Of a stretch of 64,000 nucleotides of DNA, positions 15,451 to 23,873 are shown piece after piece. The notes under the pieces are model-generated. The model did no database searches and was not told the DNA's origin. It was given only the letters and a program-made list of their open reading frames with translations. Source of the stretch: CAXBMB01 sp052078155 (GTDB lineage Bacteria > Pseudomonadota > Alphaproteobacteria > Kiloniellales > DSM-21159); the NCBI GenBank assembly GCA_052078155.1, contig JBQJBP010000003.1, forward strand, positions 620,001 to 684,000. Reading direction: 5' to 3'. The first letter of the stretch is position 1. Each line of letters starts with the position of its first letter. The position numbers and the translations under genes were made by a program.

Positions 15451-16599
15451 TTACAGAACAGGCAGCTCCGGGGCAGCGCGGCTGGTCAGCCAGACCGGAT
15501 CACCCTCAGTAATCAGCAGGTTTTCCTCATGCACCATCATCTTGCCACCGGCATAGGACAGGCTGGGCTCCAGCGTCATAACCATGCCCGGCTCCAGCGG
15601 TGTGGCGTCATGATCGATGTTGGACGGCCATTCGGTCAGTTGGATCCCCAGGCCATGGCCGTAACGCCCCACATCAGAGTCGCCGCCGCCCAGCACCTTG
15701 TGCATGGCGGCAAAGAGATCTGCTGAGGTGTTGCCGGGCCGGGCCGCCGCAAAGCCGGCTTCTGTGGAAAGCCAGAGTTTTTCATACGCGGCCTTGGCGT
15801 CATCATCTGCCCGGCCAATGGCGAAGTTGCGGTCAAAGTCACAGAAGTACCCCTGCAGGGTGGCGCCTGTGTCCAGCATCAGCACATCCCCCTCGCGCAA
15901 CGGGGCAGAGGTTGGGGGAGAGATGACATCGCCATAGCCCCCTTGCCCGGCAGCGCCGACCAGGTAGGGAACATCTTCCGCTCCTTCCTGCAGCAGAGCG
16001 ATCTTAAAGGCACGGAACACCTCGTTCAGGGGACGACCGACGTAAAAAAGCTCTTCCGCCCGGCCAAAGGCTGCGGACCCGATGGCGCAGATCTTCTTCA
16101 GAATGTCGATTTCCGCTGATGATTTTACCATGCGCAGGCGTTTGACCAGGGGCGTGCAATCCACAAACTCCGCATCCAAGGCGGTCCTGACCTTTTCGAA
16201 ATCGGTCAAGGGCATGCGCAGACTGGCCTCCTGCCCCATGGGCAGGCCAATGCGCTGAAAGCCTGACAGGGCGTCGCTCAGAAGGCTGACGCCATCATCA
16301 TCGGCATGGGGGGAAGACCAGCTGCGGATGTCCGTCACCCAGGTCTTGCTCATCAGTTCGACCCCGATGGCGGGTATCACAGCAATGGGATCACCGGTCT
16401 TTGGCAGAACCAGAAACCAGGGACGGGTGGGGCTTTGCCAGAACAGCGTGCGAAAGCCAGAAAAGTAACGAACCTCCGCTTCCGTACAAAAAAGCAGAGC
16501 ATCCAGCCCTTCCTGATCCATTGCCTGCTGGGCACGAGCCAACCTTTGCTGAAACTCAGCTTTTTGAAAATCACTCACTTGTTCGGCCCTCACAAACAA
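15451..16599 (-). CDS. M24 family metallopeptidase (Xaa-Pro dipeptidase/ectoine hydrolase-like)
   Basis: A 382-residue pita-bread enzyme with a creatinase-type N-terminal domain (about 1-150) and a catalytic domain. The five metal ligands of M24 can be placed: MLDTGAT and CDFDRNFAIG (two Asp), GHGLGIQ (His), MTLEPS (Glu) and HEENLLI (Glu). Members cleave Xaa-Pro peptides or the amide of creatine or ectoine. Pairing with the EutA-like gene favours a small cyclic or amide substrate. The transcript starts near 16.6 kb, upstream of which lies an intergenic repeat. Confidence 0.87.
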   Translation of the reverse strand: MFVRAEQVSDFQKAEFQQRLARAQQAMDQEGLDALLFCTEAEVRYFSGFRTLFWQSPTRPWFLVLPKTGDPIAVIPAIGVELMSKTWVTDIRSWSSPHADDDGVSLLSDALSGFQRIGLPMGQEASLRMPLTDFEKVRTALDAEFVDCTPLVKRLRMVKSSAEIDILKKICAIGSAAFGRAEELFYVGRPLNEVFRAFKIALLQEGAEDVPYLVGAAGQGGYGDVISPPTSAPLREGDVLMLDTGATLQGYFCDFDRNFAIGRADDDAKAAYEKLWLSTEAGFAAARPGNTSADLFAAMHKVLGGGDSDVGRYGHGLGIQLTEWPSNIDHDATPLEPGMVMTLEPSLSYAGGKMMVHEENLLITEGDPVWLTSRAAPELPVL

Positions 16600-16629
16600 C
16601 AGAATTCAAAGCGCAGGAGTCGTCCGGCC

Positions 16630-16765
16630 TTAGAGCATGAGCGGTTTCGTTAGAAGCGCATTGCGCTTGTACCTAACCCGTCACTCATCCTCTAAGTCGT
16701 TGAAAAGAGTTTCACGTTTCAAGTGTTATCACATAGTGAGTCCACTTAAACCGATTTGACTCTAG
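16630..16765 (+). repeat. Dispersed intergenic repeat, full-length copy (R2)
   Basis: A 136-bp element from TTAGAGCATGAGCGG to TTGACTCTAG. Its reverse complement aligns along its whole length with the copy at 56538-56672, sharing blocks such as TTAAGTGGACTCAC and GTGAAACTCTTTTCAAC. The left half matches the half copy at 55434-55502 closely. It fills most of the gap between the M24 gene and the histidine kinase stop; the remaining ~120 bp show nothing recognisable. Confidence 0.85.
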
Positions 16766-16888
16766 CCAGGACGCAACCGTCCCCAACTTTCCTACAGCAG
16801 GCTTGCTAACGCCACCAGGCCGGCACTTCTGTTCCAGAACCGACCCGGCGCACAAAAACGCCCCCGGCAGGTACTGCAGCAGACAGAT

Positions 16889-19156
16889 TCAGCTTTCCAG
16901 AGTCCGATTGATTTCTTTGACCTGCAACTTTGCTTCCTCAATGACTTTAGGATCCAGATCCCGCCGCCGGCTCCGCCACCACTGGATCAAAGCCACCTGG
17001 GCTGCCGCTCGCTGCGTTTCGTCCTCAGCTTTGCGCCAGGATTTCAGAAGCTGCTTCATCTCGGCTTTCAGATCAGACAGGGAAACCGACAGTCTGTTAG
17101 CAGTCCCCTCAATGCTGCAGACCTGTCGAACGGCCTTAACTTTTTGCAGGTAAGCCAAACCACAGCCACGCAATCTGAAACCAAGATCTTCTTTGCGCTG
17201 CGGGTCCAGACCTTCACGGGCCATCTGATTCAACAGGGATAAAGCCTGGCGATGCTCCTGATCCAGGAACTCCCATCCGGTGGCTTCTTGTTCCTCCCAG
17301 AATATGACCTTGTCGTTATCTGCTTTGGGCAGTTCGAACCAGAAGGTACTGCCTTCTCCCTTTTGGCTTTCAAAGCCGATGTCACCGGAGAGGCGCTCCA
17401 CCAGAAGCTTGCTGACGGTCAGGCCGATGCCCATGCCTTCCCGGGCCACCAGTGAACTGGCATCCAGACGATGGAACATCTGAAAGATACCATCCTGATC
17501 GGCCTCTGCGATTCCAATGCCGGTGTCTTTGACCAAGAAACGAACAAAACCGTCTTTGCTGTCTTCCACAGACAGAATTACCTGCCCGCCCTTTTCGTTG
17601 TACTTCACCGCATTGGTCAGAAGATTGACCAGAATCTGCTTTAACCTCAGGCGGTCAGTAAACAGCTCTTTGCTGGCCGTTTCAGGAAAGCGGTTGACCA
17701 CTGTCACAGCTCGCTCACTGGCCAGGAAGGAAGCAAAGCTGATGCTATCCTCAACCACTTTTGCGGCATCCACCGCTTCCAGATGAATGCTGACGTGATC
17801 TGATTCGATCATCACCAGATCAAGAATGTCGTTCACCAGACCAAGCAGGTGCCTGCCTGCTGTCTGAATGCTGCTGATGTAGTCTCTTTGGGCAGCTGTC
17901 AGTTCTTCGTCAGGTTTGAGCAGCAGAAGCTCGGAGAACCCCAGAATGGCATTCAGGGGCGTGCGCAGTTCATGACTCATAGAGGCCAGAAACTCAGATT
18001 TCACCCGATTGGCGCGTTCGGCATCATTTTTGGCAAACACCAGCTGGCGTTCGGCTTGCTTCTGCCGGGTGATATCAACCACAACACCCCGCAAACCCAC
18101 CACTTTCTCATCGACGAAAATCGGGGAGGAATAGGCCTCTACGGGAAAGAGACTGCCGTCCTTGCGCCGGGCGTAGTACTCCGCACTTTCGGCACGCTGC
18201 AACCCCTGCTCAACGACTTTTGTGATGTTGGCGATCGATCGCTCAAAATCCTGTTCCGCAACCAGATCTGACAGCTGAATGCCCTTTTCAACCTCCGCCT
18301 GGGAGTAGCCGTAGGATTCCAAAGCCAGCTTGTTGCCGTAGGTTACATTGCCCTTCCTGTCCGTTTCAAAAACAGTCAGGGGGAGGAGATCGGCAAGATC
18401 CCGAAACCGATGCTCGCTTTCACTCAGTGCCAGCAGACTGTCCTGAAGATGGTGCCGCATTTCATTGATGGCGGAGACCAGAAGATCCAGTTCGTCGCTT
18501 TTTTCTGTCTTTCCGACCTTGCCGACAGAAGTTCTGTTGAGATCCAGCAGCGCCCCTTCCTGTTCAAAGCGCTTGCTGGTGATAAAGCGGCTGATGGTTT
18601 GCAGATGACGGGTCACCAGGAAGTAAACGAGGAAGTAGATGAAAAAGGAAATCAGGAAGGTTTTGATGGCCTGTGTGACCAGAATCACGGAAACCTTGTC
18701 CCACAAGGCCGCATAGATGTCTTCCAGGGTCGCCGCCACGACCAGCACACCGATATCCACCCCTTGCGAGTTGTCCTGGTCCACATAGACCAGCTCATAG
18801 GTTCGGGAAACCTGATAGCGGGCTTCCGGCAGCATGCCAAAGGACAGTTTGTCCAGGCCCACCATGGTGAGCTCGACGTGGGCGATGTTAGGCAGCAACA
18901 ACATCTCGTTGAGCTGCGTTTCAATGTTGGGTTCGTCCAGCACCCAGATATCGTTGTTCAAAGACCCGATATGGCTGGTTTCGATAATGTTGAGAGCTTT
19001 GTCGATTTCCCGGACATCCACACGAAAATCCAGATAAAGCTGTACCGCTGTTCCGATCAGGGTCAGCACGCCGCTGATCGCCAGAATCCAGAGTGTTAAC
19101 TGACGACCCAGTGGAAACTTAATTGCATGGTTTTTCTTTGCAGGTTCTGTCGTCAT
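16889..19156 (-). CDS. Membrane-bound PAS sensor histidine kinase
   Basis: A 755-residue kinase. Order: TM1 (about 19-41), a periplasmic sensor region (42-155), TM2 (156-181), a linker, a PAS/PAC domain (about 245-365), HisKA with FLASMSHELRTPLNAILGF (phospho-His395), HATPase with NAVKYNEKGG, DTGIGIA and GMGIGLTVSK, then a helical C-terminal extension of about 130 residues that matches no receiver or Hpt domain I recognise. The ATG at 19156 is preferred (AAAGG 6 nt upstream) to the frame start at 19174. No response regulator is adjacent, so it is an orphan kinase. Confidence 0.9.
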   Translation of the reverse strand: MTTEPAKKNHAIKFPLGRQLTLWILAISGVLTLIGTAVQLYLDFRVDVREIDKALNIIETSHIGSLNNDIWVLDEPNIETQLNEMLLLPNIAHVELTMVGLDKLSFGMLPEARYQVSRTYELVYVDQDNSQGVDIGVLVVAATLEDIYAALWDKVSVILVTQAIKTFLISFFIYFLVYFLVTRHLQTISRFITSKRFEQEGALLDLNRTSVGKVGKTEKSDELDLLVSAINEMRHHLQDSLLALSESEHRFRDLADLLPLTVFETDRKGNVTYGNKLALESYGYSQAEVEKGIQLSDLVAEQDFERSIANITKVVEQGLQRAESAEYYARRKDGSLFPVEAYSSPIFVDEKVVGLRGVVVDITRQKQAERQLVFAKNDAERANRVKSEFLASMSHELRTPLNAILGFSELLLLKPDEELTAAQRDYISSIQTAGRHLLGLVNDILDLVMIESDHVSIHLEAVDAAKVVEDSISFASFLASERAVTVVNRFPETASKELFTDRLRLKQILVNLLTNAVKYNEKGGQVILSVEDSKDGFVRFLVKDTGIGIAEADQDGIFQMFHRLDASSLVAREGMGIGLTVSKLLVERLSGDIGFESQKGEGSTFWFELPKADNDKVIFWEEQEATGWEFLDQEHRQALSLLNQMAREGLDPQRKEDLGFRLRGCGLAYLQKVKAVRQVCSIEGTANRLSVSLSDLKAEMKQLLKSWRKAEDETQRAAAQVALIQWWRSRRRDLDPKVIEEAKLQVKEINRTLES

Positions 19157-19544
19157 CCGGACCTTTAACAGCACCAGCTGTGCTGCACCTCACCGTCAGA
19201 CACCTTTCAAGACGAACACCCCGAAAACCTGACGGTCACCAAACAAACTGCGACAAATCTAACCACTCAGCCTTCCACAGTAGACCGGAAATCTCTTCAA
19301 AAGAAGTGAACAGATTACCTTCTGGAACGAATACCCCCGGCTTTGCCTCTCGCTCTGGCTGCTTACCGGACAGTCGAACTGCCTATTGCTCTCTACGTCA
19401 CAAACGAAATTTGGATCACCGGCAGAGCGTTGTCGTCTGACGGACAAAGGACAGACGAACAAGGCTCCGTCACTCTGTCTTTTGTCGTGCGCCACCTGGG
19501 TCCGAAGCCTCTGGAAGCCGGCTTTCTGCCAAGACACTGAAAGG
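19157..19544. other. Intergenic region with one long hairpin
   Basis: This 388-bp stretch between the divergently placed kinase start and the mgsA stop contains short open frames on both strands, but none resembles a known protein or has a good ribosome site. The only clear structure is a 13-bp stem, 19443-19455 with 19474-19486 (one G-T pair), with an 18-nt loop and no T-run on either side. It could stabilise the mgsA mRNA 3' end. Confidence 0.45.
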
Positions 19545-19919
19545 TCAGAAGTCCGGGCTCGTTATCAGGCAACTGGCTGTTGCGGGGTTGCAGGCCAGAA
19601 GAACATTGTAGAGCGTGCTGAGCCGGACCAAAGCCTTTACATCCACATCGTGCGGTTGGGTGGATAAAGGATCGACGAAGAAAAACAGGGCATCGAGTTT
19701 ACCCTCAGCAATCATTGCCCCCAGTTGCTGATCTCCCCCGAGAGGACCACTTTTCAGGCGTGTGACTGACAGGTCCGTTGCTTCGGACACCTGTCCGCCC
19801 GTGGTGCCCGTCCCCCAGAGCCGGTGGGTTTTCAACACCGCTTCATGGGTTTTCACCCAGGCCAGCATCTCTGCTTTCTTGCCATCATGGGCAACCAGTG
19901 CAATTCGCTTCGACGGCAT
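19545..19919 (-). CDS. mgsA: Methylglyoxal synthase
   Basis: A 124-residue enzyme that converts dihydroxyacetone phosphate to methylglyoxal and phosphate, relieving sugar-phosphate stress. Active-site residues can be placed: AHDGKK (His11, Asp12), GPLGGDQQLGA (catalytic Asp and phosphate loop), FFVDPLSTQPHDVDVKALVR (His and Asp). The length is somewhat short compared with the ~150-residue E. coli enzyme but complete. It is a single gene. The tetronate pathway next door also yields DHAP, which would make this a suitable overflow valve. Confidence 0.95.
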   Translation of the reverse strand: MPSKRIALVAHDGKKAEMLAWVKTHEAVLKTHRLWGTGTTGGQVSEATDLSVTRLKSGPLGGDQQLGAMIAEGKLDALFFFVDPLSTQPHDVDVKALVRLSTLYNVLLACNPATASCLITSPDF

Positions 19920-20156
19920 GTTTACCTCACCCAGAAAAACTCTCAGCCTCTGCCACCGCCAATGATAACAACCCTTTTGACCGCAACATAGTCAGGATCA
20001 GGAGGGCCGCGACCCCGACCGGTTCCGGGGTTCAGAAAGAGAGAAGCCCTTAGAGTCCAGGGCAGAACTAACTCCAAGGGCTTCCCGTAGCAGGCCGGGC
20101 CGAATCATCGGGCTGGCCTGTCGCAGAAGTCACGCAGGCAGGTCACATCCTCACCA

Positions 20157-20450
20157 TCAGTAGAGAGACAGACGCTGCCAACAGGCCAGATCCTTGCTCT
20201 TCACCCAGGGGGCCACCTCCTCAGAAAAGGCCAGGAAATGAGGCAGTGTTTTGTGGGTCTCGAAATCCTCTGCACTGGCATAAACCTCATAGAGGAAGAA
20301 GCGGTCAGGCCTGTCCCTGTCCTGGCAGACATCGAACACCAGGCACCCTGATTCCTTTTCCAGTGAATCCCGTGCCTGCTGGCGGATCCGGCGGTCAAAG
20401 GCATCCACATGTTCAGGCTTAAGATTGAAAGAAACGGTTACAACAAACAT
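20157..20450 (-). CDS. Antibiotic biosynthesis monooxygenase (ABM) domain protein
   Basis: A 97-residue ferredoxin-like-fold protein with the ABM pattern FVVTVSFNLKPEHVDAFDRRI, SLEKESGCLVFDVCQD and FFLYEVYASAEDFETHKTLPHF. Relatives include LsrG and YgiN; many small catabolic operons carry one, perhaps for isomerisation or quinone chemistry. Its ATG overlaps the otnC stop by one base (TGATG), so it is the third gene of the otnK-otnC operon. Downstream (20043-20124) are two imperfect GC-rich hairpins without a T-run. Confidence 0.85.
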   Translation of the reverse strand: MFVVTVSFNLKPEHVDAFDRRIRQQARDSLEKESGCLVFDVCQDRDRPDRFFLYEVYASAEDFETHKTLPHFLAFSEEVAPWVKSKDLACWQRLSLY

Positions 20451-21151
20451 CAGTTCCGGGCTTCCTCTTTTGCACCAGCAGACGGGGCCACGAAGGCCTT
20501 TCCACTGCCATAGCCTTTGTTGAATTTTTCGATCACTTCGGCCATTTCATCGTCGTTCAGGATCACTGGCGTACCCATCTGCAGGGCCCGCCAGTACATG
20601 TCGGCCAGTGTTTCCACTTCCTGAGCCAGAGACAGGGCCTGGCGCAGGCTTGCCCCGGCCGCCAGCTGTCCATGGTTCGCCAGAAGGCAGGCTTTGCGGT
20701 CCTCAAGCGCCACCAGCGCCTTGTCTGACAAGGCCTGGGTACCGAAGGTGGCATAGTCCGCGCAGCGAATACTGGTGCCCCCTGCCAGCGCCACCATGTA
20801 ATGAAAAGCCGGGATGTCACGACGCAGGCAGGACAGGCTTGCGACGGCCTTCCCATGGGTATGGACCAGGGCATTGAACTCGGGCCGTGCAGCCAGAACA
20901 TCCAGATGAAAACGCCATTCGCTGGAGGGTTTGCGCAGACCGTTGGCACTGACAAAGCTGCCGTCCATCTGCATCTCCACCACATCCTCAGGCGCGATGT
21001 CCTCATAGGCCAGACCGGACGGCGTGATAAGAAACCCCGCCCCGACCCGAACGGAGGCATTGCCCGAAGTTCCCTGATTGATGCCCAGCGCATTCATCCG
21101 GCAAACGGTGGCAATCAACTCCTGCCTTTCTTCGTGCCATTGCAAAGCCAT
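20450..21151 (-). CDS. otnC: 3-oxo-tetronate 4-phosphate decarboxylase (class II aldolase family)
   Basis: A 233-residue class II aldolase/adducin protein. Metal-binding histidines are seen in VHTHGKAVASLSC and the later NHGQLAAG; the GTSGNASVRVGAGFLITPSGLAYEDI block is typical. OtnC decarboxylates 3-oxo-tetronate 4-phosphate to DHAP. The ATG at 21151 is 4 nt after the otnK stop; the longer frame to 21217 would overlap otnK by 60 nt. Direct linkage to otnK supports the OtnC rather than fuculose-phosphate aldolase assignment. Confidence 0.87.
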   Translation of the reverse strand: MALQWHEERQELIATVCRMNALGINQGTSGNASVRVGAGFLITPSGLAYEDIAPEDVVEMQMDGSFVSANGLRKPSSEWRFHLDVLAARPEFNALVHTHGKAVASLSCLRRDIPAFHYMVALAGGTSIRCADYATFGTQALSDKALVALEDRKACLLANHGQLAAGASLRQALSLAQEVETLADMYWRALQMGTPVILNDDEMAEVIEKFNKGYGSGKAFVAPSAGAKEEARN

Positions 21152-21155
21152 CTCT

Positions 21156-22448
21156 TTAAGCCTCGCGCATCTGCAAAGTCGCCAGACCGCTGACGGCTTC
21201 ATGGAAGAAATCGGCACCTCCGAAATTCCCCGATTTCAACGCCAGTGCCAAAGGGGCATCTGACAAAGACCGGGTCCAGGGAACACCCGGGTTGATCTCC
21301 GGCCCGATTTCCAGGGCCCCGACCCCCAGCGCCTGTACCACGGCACCCGATGTTTCCCCGCCGGCGACCACAAAGCGCCGGGTTCCAACAGCGCGCAAAC
21401 CAAGCGCAATATCCGACAGAGCCTGTTCCACCTGTTCGCCGACTTCCAGACGGCCAGCCCTGGCCTGCAGATCTGCCACTTCTTCCGGATGCTGGCTGGA
21501 ATAGATCATCACACAGTCCGCGCTGCTGTAGGCCTGGCGGGCCCAGGCCAAAGTGTCCGCCACCACCGGCTTTCCGGCCAGCAGGTCAGCCACGTCTAGG
21601 TTTCGCGTCGGATAACGGCTCTCGGCCTGTTGCACTTGCTGCCGGGTAGCCTGTGAACAGCTGCCAGCCAGGATTGCTGTTTTGCCCGACGGCACGGCAA
21701 AGGACCCTGCACTGCTGCTCTGATCCAGCCACCCCAGTGCGCGGTAAAGCGCGGGCAATCCCATAGCCACGCCCGATCCGCCGGTGATCAAAGTCGCCGA
21801 TGCCAGGGCGGCGCCAATGTCCATCAGATGCTGCTCAGTCACAGCATCAACAATCACCAGGGTGGGTGCCTGATTTTCCAGGTCTTTCAATCCAGCAGCG
21901 ATGCGCTCCGGCCCTCCAGCCACCTGCTCCAAAGGCAGATGACGGACTGTTGAGCGGGACTGCCGGGCCAACACTCGCCGAAGATCCGGATCGCGCATGG
22001 GTGTCAGCGGATGATCTTTCAGCGGCGAGTCCGACAACAACTGGTCCGCAACAAAAAGATGACCCTGGTAGACTGTCCGACCGTTGGCGGGAAAAGCCGG
22101 GCAGGCGATGGCAAGCGGGCTGTTCAGCTCCGCCAGCAAGGCGTCAGCAACCGGCCCGATGTTCCCATCGTCCGTGGAATCGAATGTCGAACAGTATTTG
22201 AAAAAGATCTGCCGGGCCCCGGCTTCCTTTAACCAGCGACAGGCTTCCAGCGACTGGTCAACTGCCTCCTGCGGCGGGATCGTTCTGGATTTCAGTGCGA
22301 TGACAATGGCATCCACATCTGGAAACTGAGCATCGGCTGACGGCAGGCCGGTCACCTGCAAGGTGCGCAATCCGCCCCGCACCAGGGTCAGGGCCAAATC
22401 TGTGGCCCCGGTCAAATCATCTGCAATGCAGCCCAGCAGCAAGGACAC
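21156..22448 (-). CDS. otnK: 3-oxo-tetronate kinase (four-carbon acid sugar kinase, DUF1537)
   Basis: A 430-residue kinase of the DUF1537 family that phosphorylates 3-oxo-tetronate (or the related 3-oxo-isoapionate) at C4. The N-terminal half starts LLGCIADDLTGATDLALTLVRGG, the family hallmark; the C-terminal nucleotide-binding half has LITGGSGVAMGLP and VAGGETSGAVVQALGV. First gene of the minus-strand arm; the start at 22448 is close to a palindromic operator region. An apionate-pathway OiaK role is an alternative. Confidence 0.9.
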   Translation of the reverse strand: MSLLLGCIADDLTGATDLALTLVRGGLRTLQVTGLPSADAQFPDVDAIVIALKSRTIPPQEAVDQSLEACRWLKEAGARQIFFKYCSTFDSTDDGNIGPVADALLAELNSPLAIACPAFPANGRTVYQGHLFVADQLLSDSPLKDHPLTPMRDPDLRRVLARQSRSTVRHLPLEQVAGGPERIAAGLKDLENQAPTLVIVDAVTEQHLMDIGAALASATLITGGSGVAMGLPALYRALGWLDQSSSAGSFAVPSGKTAILAGSCSQATRQQVQQAESRYPTRNLDVADLLAGKPVVADTLAWARQAYSSADCVMIYSSQHPEEVADLQARAGRLEVGEQVEQALSDIALGLRAVGTRRFVVAGGETSGAVVQALGVGALEIGPEINPGVPWTRSLSDAPLALALKSGNFGGADFFHEAVSGLATLQMREA

Positions 22449-22562
22449 GCTGTACCTCTTTCTTTCCCAAACTCAACCCGGGCGGACTCCGCCTGCTCAT
22501 TGATCATCGCGCCTCTTTTAGTCCCTGCAGGACGATCAGCTTCAGAGGTCGTTGATTTCAAA

Positions 22563-22580
22563 AATAACGTATACATTATT
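22563..22580. promoter_or_regulatory. Palindromic operator between otnK and the SMP-30 gene
   Basis: AATAACGTATACATTATT is an 18-bp near-perfect palindrome around GTATAC (two mirrored positions differ). It lies in the 403-bp divergent intergenic region, AT-rich against its surroundings, about 115 bp from otnK and 270 bp from the lactonase start. The GntR regulator at 26084 is the obvious candidate protein. No other feature is evident in the remaining intergenic bases. Confidence 0.65.
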
Positions 22581-22851
22581 GGATGCGACTTGCAATTCTT
22601 TTTCACCCCCCTTAAAGTCAAAACGGATCCAGCGGACAGAAAACGTGATGGCGTCCGAACCACGAAGGCCCTTCTTTTCAGGATGTTAAGGGGCAGCACA
22701 CGAAAACCGAGAGGCCAATTTAAGCTACTGCTTGCAGGCAGTTTTTATGAAGAAAATGGGCGCAAACGTCAGCTGCCTGATGTCTTTCAAAGGGCTTCAT
22801 CCCGCTGCACCTCCCGCGCCTACACCACGTAATCTCGCCATTGGAGAGAAG

Positions 22852-23868
22852 ATGATCAGCCTGGACCTTGTCAGTTTTTCAGGGAACAACCTGCAACGAC
22901 CGGAATGTGTCCTCACGACGTCGAACGGCCGGCTTTACGCTGCCGATTGGCGCGGCGGCGTCACCATCCTGGAACCTGACGGCCAGCAATGGTCACTGCT
23001 GGCAAAGGACCCTGAGCTGAACATCAGACCCAACGGCATCTGCCTGATGCCCGATGGCAGCTTCTTGCTGGCCCATCTGGGCGATGACGCGGGCGGGGTT
23101 TTTCGGCTTCAGGAAAACGGCGATGTGCTGCCCTTCTGCATGGAAGCAGACGGTATCCCGCTGCCGCCGACCAACTATGTCCATCTGGACAGCCTGGGGC
23201 GGATCTGGATCACCGTCAGCACCCGACAGATTCCGCGTGCCGACGCCTATCGGTCCGACAGGGCTGATGGTTTCATTGTCCTTGTGGACAGTCAGGGTGC
23301 CCGTGTTGTTGCCGGTGATCTGGGATACACAAACGAATGTCTGGTGCATCCCGACGGCAAAAGACTGTTCGTCAATGAAACCTTCGCCCGCTGCCTCAGC
23401 ACCTACGACATTGCCCGGGACGGCAGCCTGTCGAACAAACAGGTTTTCGCCGAGTTCGGCCCCGGTGTGTTTCCCGATGGGCTGACCTTCGACCAGGAAG
23501 GTGGCGTCTGGATCACCAGCATCGTTTCCAACCGAATTCTTCGCATCGACCCGCAGGGACAGCAGGAAGTTGTTTTGGAAGACAACGATCCGGCCCATCT
23601 GGCCTGGGTCGAGGCCGCCTATCAAAGTCACAGCATGGGGCGCCCTCACCTGGATCAGATCAAAAGCCAGAAGCTCCCCAATATCTCCAGCCTGGCCTTT
23701 GGAGGTCCTGATCTGAAAACCGCCTATCTGGGGTGTCTGCTGGGGCAGCAGATTGCCTCTTTCCCGGCCCCTCTGGCCGGGCACCCGCCAAGCCACTGGC
23801 TTTTCCCCGGCCCTCGCCGGTCAGCCTCACATCAACCTTCCACAGGTTCAGAGCAACTCCAGGAGTAA
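22852..23868 (+). CDS. SMP-30/gluconolactonase/LRE family sugar lactonase
   Basis: A 338-residue six-bladed beta-propeller of the SMP-30 family, expected to hydrolyse an aldonolactone with a divalent metal. Visible blocks are RPECVLTTSNGRLYAADWRGG (metal Glu in PEC), RPNGICLMPDGSFLLAHLGD, YTNECLVHPDGKRLFVNE and PDGLTFDQEGGVWITS (metal Asp). The ATG at 22852 is chosen for the GGAGAG 4 nt upstream; the frame extends further up without conservation. First gene of the plus-strand arm, overlapping the next by one base if the ATG there is used. Confidence 0.87.
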   Translation: MISLDLVSFSGNNLQRPECVLTTSNGRLYAADWRGGVTILEPDGQQWSLLAKDPELNIRPNGICLMPDGSFLLAHLGDDAGGVFRLQENGDVLPFCMEADGIPLPPTNYVHLDSLGRIWITVSTRQIPRADAYRSDRADGFIVLVDSQGARVVAGDLGYTNECLVHPDGKRLFVNETFARCLSTYDIARDGSLSNKQVFAEFGPGVFPDGLTFDQEGGVWITSIVSNRILRIDPQGQQEVVLEDNDPAHLAWVEAAYQSHSMGRPHLDQIKSQKLPNISSLAFGGPDLKTAYLGCLLGQQIASFPAPLAGHPPSHWLFPGPRRSASHQPSTGSEQLQE

Positions 23869-23873
23869 TGATC

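Noticed and set aside
16889..17280. Hemerythrin-like domain at the end of the histidine kinase (DQEHRQALSLLNQM)
   Set aside because: Only the first motif resembles hemerythrin; the later iron-binding histidines are missing.
19259..19540. Short frames on both strands between the kinase and mgsA
   Set aside because: No protein-like pattern, no ribosome site, and they overlap the hairpin.
20043..20124. Two GC-rich hairpins after the ABM gene as an intrinsic terminator
   Set aside because: Stems are imperfect and no U-run follows in the minus direction; left as a note only.
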